DNA of 64,000 nucleotides, taken from positions 62,001-126,000 of the forward strand of contig CP051143.1 in the NCBI GenBank assembly GCA_001592805.2. The letters run 5' to 3'. This stretch comes from Peltaster fructicola (lineage: Eukaryota; Ascomycota; Dothideomycetes). The notes below the pieces were generated by a model. That model made no database searches. It was not told where the DNA came from and was given only the letters and a program-made list of their open reading frames with translations. Position numbers and translations under genes: made by a program. Positions 21,457-32,890 of this stretch are shown piece after piece; position 1 is the stretch's first letter, and each line of letters begins with the position of its first letter.

Positions 21457-22195
21457 TCAAGAATTCTTCACAACACCCACCTTAGCCGCCCTGAGCACGC
21501 GACCATTCAATGTGAAGCCCTTCTGTTGCGTGAAGAACACAGTGCCATCCTCCTTGCCAGGCTGCGGTGCTTGAAACATAGCCTCGTGTCGGTTCGGGTC
21601 GAACTTCTCGCTCGCCTCACTTGGGTCGATCTTCACCAGCCCATGCTTCTTGACAGTATCGAGCAATATCCGCTCTGTCATCTTCAGCCCTGAATGAAGA
21701 TCCACCAGGTCCTTATTGGCGTCTGCGTTCAGCTTATCAGCAGGCACTGTCGTCAGTGCTCGGTCGAGGTTGTCTATCGATTCGATGAGGTCTTTGGCGA
21801 ACTTCTGGATGGCGAAATCCCTCGCGGCCTGCACTTCTCGCTTCGTCTGTTCTTGGAGATTACGATACTCGGCGACTGATCTCTTGTAGCGATCCTGCTA
21901 TTGTTAGCGACAATGATGATCCTCCTTGCCATCGTGCACTCACCGTGACCTCTGTTAATTCCTTCTTTTTGGCTTCCAGCTCGGTCTTCGTCGCATCTTC
22001 AGGTTGTGCCTCGGATGCAGTCTCCTCTGACTTCGCCTCACTCTTCGCCGCCTCAGAATACCATCTTCTACTCGATGCAGATGTGGCTCGTGTGACTTGA
22101 GATATGGGTGCTCGGAAAGGTGCTTGGTTGAACTGCATTGGTCGTGATAATTGTGCGCATCTCTGTGCAGCTCGGACAATGCTTCGTTGTGACAT
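21457..22195 (-). CDS. MGE1: Mitochondrial GrpE nucleotide-exchange factor
   Basis: Exons 21944-22195 and 21457-21894 with a 49-nt intron give 229 residues from MSQRSIVRAAQRCAQ; a longer frame begins 26 codons upstream but the short start gives the better presequence. An Arg/Ser-rich mitochondrial presequence and a Glu/Ala/Lys linker are followed by the coiled-coil KKKELTEVT-DRYKRSVAEYRNLQEQTKREV and the GrpE body: AIQKFAKDLIESIDNLDRAL, KMTERILLDTVKKHGLVKIDP, FDPNRHEAMFQAP and the C-terminal GFTLNGRVLRAAKVGVVK. Mge1 releases ADP from mitochondrial Hsp70 during protein import and folding. Length and domain order are normal. It is functionally related to HSP78, which lies 28 kb away in the same window. 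Confidence 0.95.
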
Positions 22196-22535
22196 ATTGC
22201 GTAGTAGATGGGCGATGCGGTGATCAAGACAGTGGTTGTTAGGTAGCTGGTCGACAATATTCTGGCTGTACATCAGGACATGCCCGGCGACACTCCCGAA
22301 GCTCGTGGCGCGCCAAGAGCTTCACCTCTGCCTGGAAGCTTTGCATGTGCTCCGAGCTTCATTCGCAGCGTCATCGAAACATTCAACTGCAAACAACTTC
22401 TGCCTCATAACAACCACCTTCATTGTGTTCTGACTTCCTTCTATAATCACTCCAGCGCTTCAGCGTCGGCAATTCTACACAGCGACTGCGAACGACACCA
22501 ATCCCTGAGAGCTATAGCAGCTCGCATTGATCAAG
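22196..22535. other. Divergent promoter region GrpE / EDC4-like gene
   Basis: 340 nt between two divergent start codons. No coding content seen. It must hold both promoters. Confidence 0.4.
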
Positions 22536-25500
22536 ATGTCGGACCTCGATGAGCTGTTCAGTCGCCTCAAGACACAGCAACAGTCGCAAGCTCGTAAAGA
22601 TGCCAGCGACAGTCCCGGACCTAGCATCTGGGAAAACCAAATGCCTGCTCCGCCTAGATCTGTGACACAACCGCTGGCTCAAACACCAACACGACAAATT
22701 ATGCCTCGTGGTGCCACGGAGCAAACCATGTCGAACAATCTGCTGACCCTGCTTAACATCAACCGTCCACCAGCAGGGGCCGCACCACAGCGGGCAGCTT
22801 CGTCAGCAGCAATACAGAGCAACGGCAGGATTGCCTCTTCACTCGATGCGCCTGCAACCTTCCCTGCTCGCCTCACTGAGCAGTCTCAATCCCTGCGGCC
22901 TCCGAACCCCTGCGAAGACACAGCGTTTTCTGCTTGACCTTCTAACGAAGCCAGGCAAGGCTCCAGAAGCTTCACAGACGTTGCCAAAGGCTCCAGATAT
23001 GACTAAGACGGATCCGAGCATGCTCGACAAGCTTTTCTTGAACAAACCTCCGACAACGAGTGCAGGTACAAACGCTGCTATTGCCAGCACTGTGCCTTCA
23101 GTAGCTGCAACTACTCCAGTGCCACTCGAAGCACCACAGCCAGCAAAAGCTGGGCTCTTCAACTATGTCAATCCATTTGACCAGCTCCATGCTTCCTCCC
23201 CTCTCAATCTGCCACAAGCTGCAGCTCCACCACCACCGGCAGAGCTGCCGAGTCGGGAAAAGGCTCCCATCAGCGTTGCGCAAAAGCTAGAGAACGTTGG
23301 CGAGTCCGTGGATAAACACGTCTCGGAGGCATTGGCACAAGCAACGAAGAGCAAGGACGACGAAGTCACATCAAATTGGTCGACTGCTGAAGACGAGGAT
23401 GCTAAGAAAGAAGACGACGACAAAATCGAGGCCTACAACTTCCCCATGAAGCCTTTTGTCATGCTAGAGCTACAGCAAGGCTACAATCCCCGTTCATTCA
23501 GGACTTCCACCTGGACGAACGCCACGCCTGTGGCACGTTTGAAGAAGGAGTTCTCGCACGATGACCGTACTTTGGCAACAGCATCCCAAAGCCACATTGT
23601 TTACACGGTGGTACCAACAGAGAAAAAGCCTGCTTCAGGCTTGAAAGTGATTCGACAGGACGATGGTAAGAACAAGCATATCTGGTCGGTCACGAACGAG
23701 CGTCTGTGTAGTGTGCAAATCTCTTCCACAGGCAGCGATACCGTCCTCGCCACTGGCATCAACGGCACAATCTTCTACACTGAGCTACCTCTTTCTGATG
23801 GCTCGATGTTTGACGAGACAGACCTCGAAGCACAAGGATTCGTCATGACTCCACCACCGAACTCTGACGAGCCAACGACAGGCACATTTGCCACATCAGC
23901 AGCCATCCGGACTCGTGCCAAGCTTAGTAACCGAAACCCACAAGACTACTTCGCAGTCGCTCGTGGTCGACAAGTCCACCTCATTGCACCACGCGTAGTC
24001 AATGCGTACAAGGATGCCACAACTTACCGCGTGGACACCGATAAGCTGCTCTTGAATGCAAGCTTTAGTATCAACACTGGCAAAGCCGGCAAGGACTTCT
24101 GCTTTTCCGAGGACGACAGCATTCTTGCGTCTCTCGACAAGCTTGGCAAAGTGAAGTTCTGGGACATTCGTCTTCTCACCTCCAGCATCGAAAGTCCGGT
24201 CGAGAAGCCATCTAAGATCGAGATCAAGGAGCCCGTTTTCAGCTTTTCCGCAGGTGCCGCACCCTCGAAATCTGACGAGAAGATATCACCTTCAAGCATT
24301 CTCTTCCTGGACAAGGAACGAGCATACGCTAAGTGCACTGCTCTTCGATATCTACTCATTGGATACCAACAGAACCATATCCTTCAGCTCTGGGATCTTG
24401 GTCTCGGCAAGTGCGTCCAGGAGCTGCGCTTTCCCGAATCCAGTGCATCGCCAGAGGACGCCTCAGCAAAGGGAATGTGCTCGATCACCTATCATCCGAA
24501 GACTGCTATCATCTGTGTTGGCCATCCAGGTCGCAACTCTGTCTACTTCTTGCATCTCTCGGCGCCAAAGTACAACCTACCGCCAATGAACCAAGCAACC
24601 TTTTTGTCATACATTGCTCGTGGCGACAAGAAGAACGTACCACCACCTGAGAGCACTGCAATCATGAGCGGCATTCGTGAATTCTCCTGCTCGCGAGTCG
24701 GTCAGCTGCGATCCCTGGACATTCTCAAGACCCCTTACTCTGCAGAAAGCCAGAGCCAGCCAACTGACGGCGCAGCTTTGTTCGAGCTCTATCTGATGCA
24801 CTCCAAAGGTGTCCTTGGCATTCCAATCGGTCGAGCTGACCTTGGCTGGGATGCAAAGGGCAAGCTAGTCAAGCCTGCAGACGCTGTCGAGCACGGCGTC
24901 GTCGTGCTACACGAACTGAAGACTCCCGCGCTACAAGACGACAAGGCGACTCCTGAAGGACTGCTTACAAAGCCTCTCAGCAAGCCCAAGAAGGATGAGA
25001 AAGTATCCTTGCCAAAGCCAGTCGCGCAACCAACAGTGGTGGAGCCCATCACTCCTACCCATGGTGCTGCTTCTACTCCGAAGACAAAAGCCCAAGCCGC
25101 GCCACAGGCACCACAACCTGCACCTATCATAAAGCAGTCACCAGTCTTCATCACCAAGGAAGGCCTGGGTAGTCAAGCTGCTAAGATCAACCAGTCCATC
25201 ATCACACCAGATTCATACAAGATGACTGATCCAACAAGAGCAAGCAGCATGACCAGTGAGTCTGGACAGAGCGCAGCCCCTGAAAAGAGCGTAGCACCAG
25301 AAATGAATGGCAAGTTGTCGACTGCTAGCAATCCTGCAGAGCTTTCGGCACAGTTCAGCTCGCTCTATGCCAAGCTCGACAGTGATCGCCGTATCGCTGA
25401 AGCTGCTGGTGCAGCTAAGCAGGATGCTATGCTCCGCCTTGTCTCGAGCACGTTGACAGACAACGTTGAGGCAAGTCTGCACAAGATTGTGAACGCCAGC

Positions 25501-26514
25501 ATCGAACAGCAGGTCTTGCCAGCGTTGACGTCCCACATCCTCGCCACTGTCAAGCAGTCTCTAACGCAGGGCTTGCAGCAGATGCTTCCAACAGCTGTAC
25601 AACAGCAAGTCAAGGCATTGATGCCTGAGGCTGTGAACCTTGGTCTAAAGAATGCTCTTAACGACGCAACATTCATTCGCGCCGTCGCTGCCGAGACAGC
25701 CAAGCAACTCGACGACAAGATCAAGGCCACGATTCCTGCTGCATTCCAACAATTGCAAGCCACTGTCCTGGCCAAAATCGACGCACAGCACAAAGAGACC
25801 AGCAGTTCTCTGAGGACGCACGCCGAGACCGGTGTCAATCATGCCAGATCAACCGAAGCGAAGCTAAAGGACTTCGACCAAAGCACACTCAAGGCACTTC
25901 GTGACAGTGAAGAGCGCATCACTCAGCTCCTCTCTGCCATACACTCCGAGCAGAGTCAGCTGTCCGCTCGCATCGACTCTTTGCAGCGCGCGAACACACC
26001 CGACACGCCACAGACTGTCAAGATCACCAAGGAGGAATCATCAGAAGTGCAGCAGCTGACAGAGCTACTGAATGATGGTGAGTATGAGCAAGCAACCATC
26101 AAGGTAAGTTTCAAATGGAATATGTGTCGTTCACGCTTATGTACTGACACTATACAGTGGCTACAATCTCCTCAGCAAGCCGAGCTCTTCGACAATCTCT
26201 TCGTACGAATCAACCCAGTCTATCTCCGTCAGGTGAGTCCGCTCATCGCACTAAGCGTCAGTGCAGCTGTCACATCGTCTTTCGACAGTACTGTTGCGAA
26301 ACGCCTGGAATGGTTGAGCTCTGTTCTAGACAACATGGATATCAACGATCCTGAGATTCGTGATGTGATCCCAAAGATCATGGACGTCCTCATCACACGT
26401 CTGCAGGGTGCATATATGCAGATTGCGGAGAGTCAACCTACGGACCAGGACATCTTGCGCAAGCTCGCTTCGCTCAACCGCCAGATTGGTGAGATTCGCA
26501 AGGCTCTTCCTTGA
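22536..26514 (+). CDS. EDC4-like mRNA decapping scaffold (frame break near 22907)
   Basis: The start MSDLDELFSRLK is typical of fungal EDC4-type proteins, with a Gln/Pro-rich N-terminus and the short linear NNLLTLLNI motif. The frame breaks at about 22907-22910 (a run of four C). Dropping one C joins SLRPPNP to AKTQRFLLDLLTKP, so the natural product would be about 1307 residues. A WD40-like region follows (VARLKKEFSHDD, GKNKHIWSVTNERL, LGKVKFWDIRL, QLWDLGLGKCVQELRF). Next come a low-complexity Pro/Lys linker, a helical region with heptads (about 25340-26060) and the conserved C-terminal domain WLQSPQQAELFDNLFVRINP to KIMDVLITRLQGAYMQIAE. A 54-nt intron at 26104-26157 (GTAAGT to TACAG, branch CTGAC) is in frame and lacks a stop, so a simple ORF would wrongly keep 18 codons. 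EDC4 scaffolds Dcp2 and Dcp1 in P-bodies. Confidence 0.85.
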
Positions 26515-26657
26515 AATGCGGACAGAGCGGTGCGATGGCATAAGCTAGGCCAGCCTATCCCCAGCTGTGCATTGAGAAGGTGTACAGCATCTCCGGAGAG
26601 ATTGTGCGGAGTCGACCCTCCAGATGAGCTCAAGCTCGCAATGTAATGTAGCGTTTT
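26515..26657. other. Short convergent gap EDC4-like / LYS4
   Basis: About 140 nt between the EDC4-like stop and the likely natural LYS4 stop. Nothing coding was seen. Confidence 0.3.
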
Positions 26658-29166
26658 TCAGCGGCATAGCAAGCAAGCAATCTTCTCGTGTAGTGTTGAT
26701 CTCTTCGGCGATCTTTTACGCAGTATGGATCTCTTTGCAACCCACTTCTCAAGACCTCCCTAGCGATGATCTCCTGCACATTAGGTGGGAGCTCACCAAC
26801 CTTCTGTGTCCATCGCTCACCATCTGCACCCTCCTGGATCACGACTTGACTGCGTCGGACATCCCAAGTGAATGTCCAGCCAGTCCTGACCGTCAGCGTA
26901 GACTTTGTCGTTTGCTGTGGCGCTGGCGGAGGTGAATCCAATGACTGTCGATTTTGCTCTGGCTCCTTGATAGCTGCGGTCTTTGGAGCCTGCTCCTTGG
27001 CACCACCGAATGTGGCTCTGAGTCTCTCGACGAGCTTTGGCACTTCCACGCCCATCAGTGCATTGTTGATGCTGTTTCTCGAGAAAATGTTGCCAAAGCT
27101 TCCAGCAACAACCAGTGGGATTCCCTTGGCAAGGATGGCAGTCGCCGCTTGCTCTCTGCTTGAGCCACAGCCAAAGTTAAAGCCACTGACCAGCACATCT
27201 CCATCCTTGGCAATGTTTACGAACTCTTTGTCGTAGTTCTCCATTGTCACGGTAGCCATCTTTGCTGGGTCGGCGCTGAAGGAGTCGTCATACGTGTACT
27301 TCCCAGGATATATGGCATCCGTGTTGACATTGTCGGCGTCACACCACACAATTTCTCCTGATACCTTCTCGGGAAAGCCTGGCAGGATCTCAGTCAGTGC
27401 GTCCGACGAGGCTTCGGCATCCTGCTTAGGGGACAGCTGGTTCTCGCCTGCTTGCACAGCTGCCTCAGCATCCTGTACGAGCTTGTCCAGAACATCTTCA
27501 ATGCTCAAGCTATGGTAGCCACCTTCTCCTCGAACGACTTCTGTCCAGCCTTCAGGCTTCTCATACAAGCCTGGACCAGCAATTTGACCAGCGAGGGCGC
27601 TGGCAGCGACGACCTCGGGAGAGGCGAGATAAGCCTTCGCGTCTGGGCTTCCCATTCGACCCTTGAAGTTTCGGTTCGATGCAGAGATTCCTATTTCTCC
27701 TGGCTCGAGTAGACCGGTGCCAAGACCTATACAAGGTCCGCAGCCAGAAGGCAATGGCTGCGCACCTGCGTCGAGCAGGACTTGCCAGTCACCTTGCTCC
27801 TCTGCAGCTCGTTGCTCCGGCAGGATGCAGCGGCAATGTAGAACTGGACACCTTCTGCGATCTTCGCGCTCTTGCCGTTGGCAGCGGCATCCTTGAAAAC
27901 CTTGGCAGCTGCTGCGATATCACTGCTACGACTGTTTGTGCAGGACACGAGGTAAGCTTTGTTGATCTTCAAATTCTGCGCTTGAAGCTCGCTCAGAGGA
28001 GTGGCCACCTTGACGCTGTTCGGCCCAGAGACGTACGGCGTGAGCGTCGAAAGGTCGAGGTAAAGCTCCTTGGCGAATGTCGCTCCTCGATCTGCAGATA
28101 GTGGATTGGCAAAGAGCTCGTTTAGTCTCTCGTGATTGAATCGGTCGCTGGTCAAGCTTGCAGTAGGCGATGGCTCCTTGTACATACTGGCCTCTGTCGC
28201 CTTGTATCGCAGCCATCCTTGAAGGACATCGTCGATAGGAAAGAGACCACTCAATGCGCCCCATTCGGTTGTCATGTTGGCGATAGCCAGGCGATCATCA
28301 ATCGGAAGACTCTTCATCGTCTCGGCACTTCCGGTAAACTCGATGGCATGATTGAGCACCTCGTCGTTATTGAACAGACCACATAGTGCAACAATGACAT
28401 CCTTGCCAGTCACACCGGCAGGCAATACGCCAGTGAAGGTGACCTTCGCAATTGGCGGAATCTGCCACCACGTTCGACCTGTAGCCCAGATACTTGCAGC
28501 ATCCGTCCTTACGACTGGAGTTCCCAGACATCCGACACCTCCGTACATGTTCGTGTGGCTATCACTGGCGACAGCAAGCGTGCCAGGCCAAGCATAGCCC
28601 TCTTCAATCATGATCTGATGTCCGATACCACGTCCAGCAGGATAGAAATCGACGCCCTGGCTCTTCGCGAACTTCTCAATCTTTGCGTACTTCTCCAAGT
28701 TCTTCTCGCTCTTGTTCTGGACATCGTGGTCCAAGGTCATGACAATCTGCTTGGAGTTGTGTATCTTGGATGCGCCAATAGACAGGAATTTGGTTGCCAC
28801 AGGCCAGGAGTTGTCGTGGGTCATGCATTGCTGCGGTGAGAGGGTAACGTAGTCTCCCGACCTGACGTATTTGCCTTTGGGCAGACCTAAGCTGTATGCT
28901 TGTACGATCTTTTCCGTGAGTGTCTGAGGGACAGTGGAAGTGCTGGTGGCACTGTTGAGAAGGCTCGCGCCGGCATTGGCGAGCATAGAAGGGAAAGCAT
29001 CAAGGCCTGCTGCTTGTCGATCAGATGGCGTGGAACGATATGCTCGAGTTTTGCTTCCAGACGCGGTTGCGTATAGCGCTGGCAGATGTCGGCGCTGGCG
29101 TGTCAATTGCGATGGAGGACAACGCAGTCTAAGTGACAGCCATTGGGCACTCCTGCTCGCCCGCAT
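26630..29166 (-). CDS. LYS4: Homoaconitase LYS4, interrupted by two single-base frame breaks
   Basis: The start MRASRSAQW at 29166 opens a basic mitochondrial presequence. The first frame (to 27727) carries the aconitase body: [55 protein letters not shown] and the iron-sulfur motif [12 protein letters not shown]. The second frame (27754 to 26630) supplies [10 protein letters not shown], the remaining cluster cysteines, [12 protein letters not shown] and the swivel domain with [18 protein letters not shown] and [13 protein letters not shown]. The frames part near 27823, where one extra C in CC would restore [21 protein letters not shown] second break near 26758 (GGG, expected GGGG) replaces the expected [10 protein letters not shown] end. 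The enzyme isomerises homocitrate in mitochondrial lysine synthesis via alpha-aminoadipate. Both halves are otherwise intact, so sequence error is more likely than decay. Confidence 0.9.
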
Positions 29167-30170
29167 GTTGATTGTGTGTATCACAGAGCGAGCTATCAGT
29201 GTGGAAGATGTACAGCGATCGGGATAGAAAAAGTTATCCTTGGGAGTCCTCGGCTTGTCACAGCTCGTGTGCGAAGACGGAAGACAATCATTCGGTCTGC
29301 AGCACTCCTTTTGCAGCCAGATACGTATTGCTTCATGCCGTCTGAGTATACACGATCGTTTGGTAACTAACATACATAAGATCGAGTGCGTTTCGTCAAT
29401 ATCTACGGTGTTGATCATGATAAGCAAGATATTGTTTGCTGCCATTGGCCGCTGCTCTGTTCCTGGTATGAACGACATCGGATGCCAGACACATATCCAG
29501 AGACAGGCGAAGGTCCACACCGAGGTGTGCTCTCAGAATTCAGGTCAGACGACTGAATCTCGTGCCAGTGCTCAGCAGTGCTGTCATGCCGAGCATAAGA
29601 ACAAGATTCTACTCTTGCTTTCTGCAGACATCGGTTGTACTCGACTGTACCGTGTTAGAAGAGAGCGTACAGAAGCATGCATTCCGTGCCTGGATATGCA
29701 GTGTCAGGGTAGCAGGAGATGATGATGATGGTTCAAAGTGTAGGTCGCCTGGAAGGAGGATGCTAACAGGTCTCTATGCTGTGAAGTACTTGTGAGATAT
29801 GCGTTGTACAATCGAAGAGAGCTGCAGTTCGCCGGGGATTCTCTCGCGGCGTGAGACCAATTGTGTTGCGGCGTTCCTCAGTCTCACATGAGCACGTGGT
29901 CCTGCATAACAGCAGAAGACATAACCCATAAGCACACTCGTTGTTGTAAACTGTGTTGCTCCCATCGATTGTGAGTCCGTAGGGGTCCCACTTTCTCGAT
30001 GCAGCCTTTCCAACCAGCGGGGCCTCTTCAGAATTCCTATTGCATGCTCAATCACTTCATCAACCACAACTACAGTACATTCTACTGCGTTACTCTGCTG
30101 TCACCGCAAGCAGCCGCACCCGATCCTACTTCGACAATGTTCAGGTAACACGCTGGCTTGAAAGCCAAAC
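29167..30170. other. Divergent intergenic region LYS4 / SUZ gene
   Basis: About 1 kb between divergent starts. A GAT microsatellite lies near 29721-29732. Several frames of 75-160 codons are open on both strands (for example minus 29774-30067), but none shows a domain or splice structure. It should contain both promoters. Confidence 0.35.
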
Positions 30171-31007
30171 ATGAGTGGGAAGAACACCGTGCCTAGCGCC
30201 TGGGACGATGACTGGACCAATGTCGCAGACGTACCGCTCTCATTGTCCTTACGGCGCGACACAGCTAACAACACTCATAGACTAAGACAGAGCCACTGCC
30301 AGCAGCCAAGCTAACCAAAGCCGAAAAGCGTGCACAACATCAGCAGTTGCAAAAAGAGATATGGTCGACAGCCGAAAGTCCCAGCCGTAACCTTTGGCTC
30401 GAGGCCAAGGGTGCTATTCCCTTGAAGCAAGACTTCGTACCAGCGATGACTGTCCTCAGCCGAAAGCCTGCTCAGCAGATCGCGAAAAGAGATGCCTCGA
30501 ATGGCGTTGCTGGACTTTCGTTGGAAGACGATGACGATAGCGAAACTGAGGCCAGGAAGAAGCGCGAGTCGGAACTTGAGGAGCGTCAACGGAAGGCGAA
30601 GCTGGAACGTGAAGAGAAAGTCAGGAAGTATGCTGAAGCAAGAGAGAGGATTATGGGCAGCTCAGCACCCGGGACACCAAAGGTCAATTCGGACTCGAGA
30701 GAGCTCGCAAGGACGTAATGAAAGCAGAAGACAACGAGGCGGAGCGAGTAACAGGAGCATGAACAGCCAATCTACATCGTCAAGGCAAAGCCCGGCCAGA
30801 TCAAATCAGCAGGCGAATACGGGATTGCTCTTCGATCCGGAAGATATGATAAGGAGGCTTCCAAGGACGGGTACTGCTCCCTCTCCTGATCCGTCAATGC
30901 CGCGGCCTGGTCAGCCGATCAGGCAGCCTCGTGGTCCTGATAGCAATGGTCGGTATGGCTTTGCAGCGAACGCTCGTGACGAACGGCCAGGCTTTGAACA
31001 GCCGTGA
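30171..31007 (+). CDS. SUZ-domain RNA-associated protein (frame break near 30683)
   Basis: Exon 1 (30171-30230) encodes MSGKNTVPSAWDDDWTNVAD; a 50-nt intron (30231-30280, branch GCTAAC) leads to exon 2 with TKTEPLPAAKLTKAEKRAQH. A charged helical segment follows (about residues 90-135, KKRESELEERQRKAK), then the SUZ-type motif KYAEARERIMGSS. The frame shifts near 30680-30684 within AAAGG. With one base fewer the protein continues into an Arg/Gly/Ser/Gln-rich tail ending RQPIRQPRGPDSNGRYGFA, the usual C-terminus (SUZ-C like) of these fungal proteins, about 261 residues in all. SUZ domains bind RNA and occur in mRNA-associated proteins. As it stands the frame ends after ELART at 30718. Confidence 0.72.
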
Positions 31008-31518
31008 GCAGCAGTCCTTCCAGGCACGAAGCAGACTGAAAGAGGTTCGCAATGCTATCTGGGGTTTGGTTTCGGGCGATACAGCACGGCGACTGTTGAC
31101 TGCCATCCCATCATCGTTGTCAACGAGCGTCGTATCGATCAGACGACTGGGCTTTTGCAGCCCTCCGACATATTACCTCGTGTCCTTGTCCTTCTGGAAC
31201 AATGGGTTGCTGGGTTGCTCTTCTACCGCAAAGTCAAGGAACATGCTTCACACCAAGACGATGACTGACACACAATCAGTGGCTGACCCCACTCAATTAC
31301 ACCTTGGCCTGAAACCAGCAGTAAATTGGCTGGCTTCTGCCTTACGTGACCCCAGTCTGCTAAGAAATTGGACGGCCAATCGTTGTGCACGGATGAGGTT
31401 GTGCAGCCACCTCCACTACAACCAGTGGCGGAGAGGAGACGTACCAGCCGTTGCCATTACCTTGCGAGACAAATTTCAATGCCTAGAGGTCTTGTCTCCT
31501 TCATCGTCAACATTCAAG
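31008..31518. other. Intergenic region upstream of the PLC-like gene
   Basis: 511 nt. The frame of the downstream gene happens to stay open into it, but the sequence there lacks protein character. Probably 3' UTR plus promoter. Confidence 0.35.
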
Positions 31519-32430
31519 ATGCGTATCGAATTCATCGCAGGTTTGCTAGCACCAGCCGCCCTCGCCTATGCCAGCTGCATCGACGGACCCTGCAATGGCA
31601 ACGTCGACTTCTGCGATCGAAAGTACTCGAACGTCTCCCTGATCGGCGCCCACGACTCTGCTTTTGTTGGTCCAACGAGTGACCTTCGTGTCAACCAAGA
31701 GCTCAACGTCACTGCTCAGCTGAATGCCGGCATACGCTTCTTGCAAGCACAGGTCCATTTCTTCAACAATGAGCTTTCCATGTGCCACACATCATGCGCC
31801 GAGCTCTACGCTGGCACGCTAAACGACTACCTCACATCTGTGAAGACATGGCTGGACGGCAATCCGAACGACGTGGTCTCTCTGTTGTTGGTTAATGGTG
31901 ACAACAACAACGCCACCCAGTTTGCCAGCGTGTTTGAGGCAGTCGGTCTTGGCGACACTGCGTTCGTCCCTGCTACGACGCCTAACACTCTGCCGATCAA
32001 CGACTGGCCAACCTACGAGGACATGATCTTCGACGACACCCGCATCGTCATTTACCTCGATAGTGGCGCCAACGAGGCAGAAGTGCCATATCTCCTGACC
32101 GAATTCAATTACTTCTTCGAGACTCCCTACGACACCACAGACCAGAACTTTGCCGAATGTACGCTTGATCGACCTGCAGGCTCGAGTCCCGACGGCAAGA
32201 TGTACATCGTCAACCATTTCCTGGACCTAGCGGTAGGAAACACTGGCATCCTCATTCCATTCAATGAGGCAGACTACACCACCAACGCTGCCACAGGCAA
32301 TGGCAGCATCGGCGCACAAGCTGCTTTGTGTACGAACATCTACGGAAGAGTACCAAATGTCGTGTTGGTCGACTTCTTCGATCGCGGCGATGTGTTCACT
32401 GCACAGAACAACTTAAACGGTGTGTCATGA
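31519..32430 (+). CDS. Secreted PLC-like phosphodiesterase
   Basis: Intronless, 303 residues from MRIEFIAGLLAPAALAYA, a clean signal peptide with cleavage likely after AYA. The upstream open frame is ignored because the signal peptide marks the start. The TIM-barrel start is VSLIGAHDSAFVG with the first catalytic His, followed by LNAGIRFLQAQVH and the second His in LSMCHTSC. Later come TWLDGNPNDVVSLLLVNGD, TRIVIYLDSGAN, YIVNHFLDLAVG and RVPNVVLVDFFDRGDV. Paired Cys (CIDGPCNGNVDFC, CHTSC) and several N-x-T/S sites fit an extracellular protein. Relatives are calcium-independent PI-PLC-like enzymes of fungal walls and secretomes. Substrate and activity are not proven. The protein ends shortly after the barrel, with no GPI signal. 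Confidence 0.88.
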   Translation: MRIEFIAGLLAPAALAYASCIDGPCNGNVDFCDRKYSNVSLIGAHDSAFVGPTSDLRVNQELNVTAQLNAGIRFLQAQVHFFNNELSMCHTSCAELYAGTLNDYLTSVKTWLDGNPNDVVSLLLVNGDNNNATQFASVFEAVGLGDTAFVPATTPNTLPINDWPTYEDMIFDDTRIVIYLDSGANEAEVPYLLTEFNYFFETPYDTTDQNFAECTLDRPAGSSPDGKMYIVNHFLDLAVGNTGILIPFNEADYTTNAATGNGSIGAQAALCTNIYGRVPNVVLVDFFDRGDVFTAQNNLNGVS

Positions 32431-32890
32431 GACAGCTTCCTGTACGATGTATGATAGTCTGCTGTGAAATCTCGCCATCTCCATCGTGGGCGGGTGTATA
32501 GTGTTGTTGTGCTGACTACTCAAGACTTCTAAGACTGCCACTTCTACTTGAAAGCGCTACAAAACACCAGGTCTAGCACCACATTCAATGGGCTCTCATC
32601 ATGCACTTCTCAATACTGGTAAGAGGCGATGCGCATGCATTCAGACGATGCTCGCCAAGAGAGCCGGTCGTTGAAACCCCACTTTTACGACGCTTGTCGC
32701 TGCAACACTTCTATACAGTACCTTTTGTATGAGATCATGCTTGTAGATCCTTTCTTTCGTTTGCCTCTCGAGGTTCGTCTTTTAATGTTCGCACCATATC
32801 TCGACAGCATGGGAGCCGGAGTGATGCTGTGATGCTGCGCCGACGTACACATCGACGCTAGGTTGGACATTACGAAGAATAGTCGGCAAC
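32431..32890. other. Intergenic region upstream of the BOR1-like gene
   Basis: 460 nt with only a 67-codon frame of no evident protein character. Probably 3' UTR and promoter. Confidence 0.35.

Noticed and set aside
29774-30067. 97-codon minus-strand frame in the LYS4/SUZ gap
   Set aside because: No conserved motif and no splice partners.
30931-31518. Upstream extension of the PLC-like frame
   Set aside because: The signal peptide at 31519 marks the start; the extension overlaps the SUZ gene and lacks protein character.
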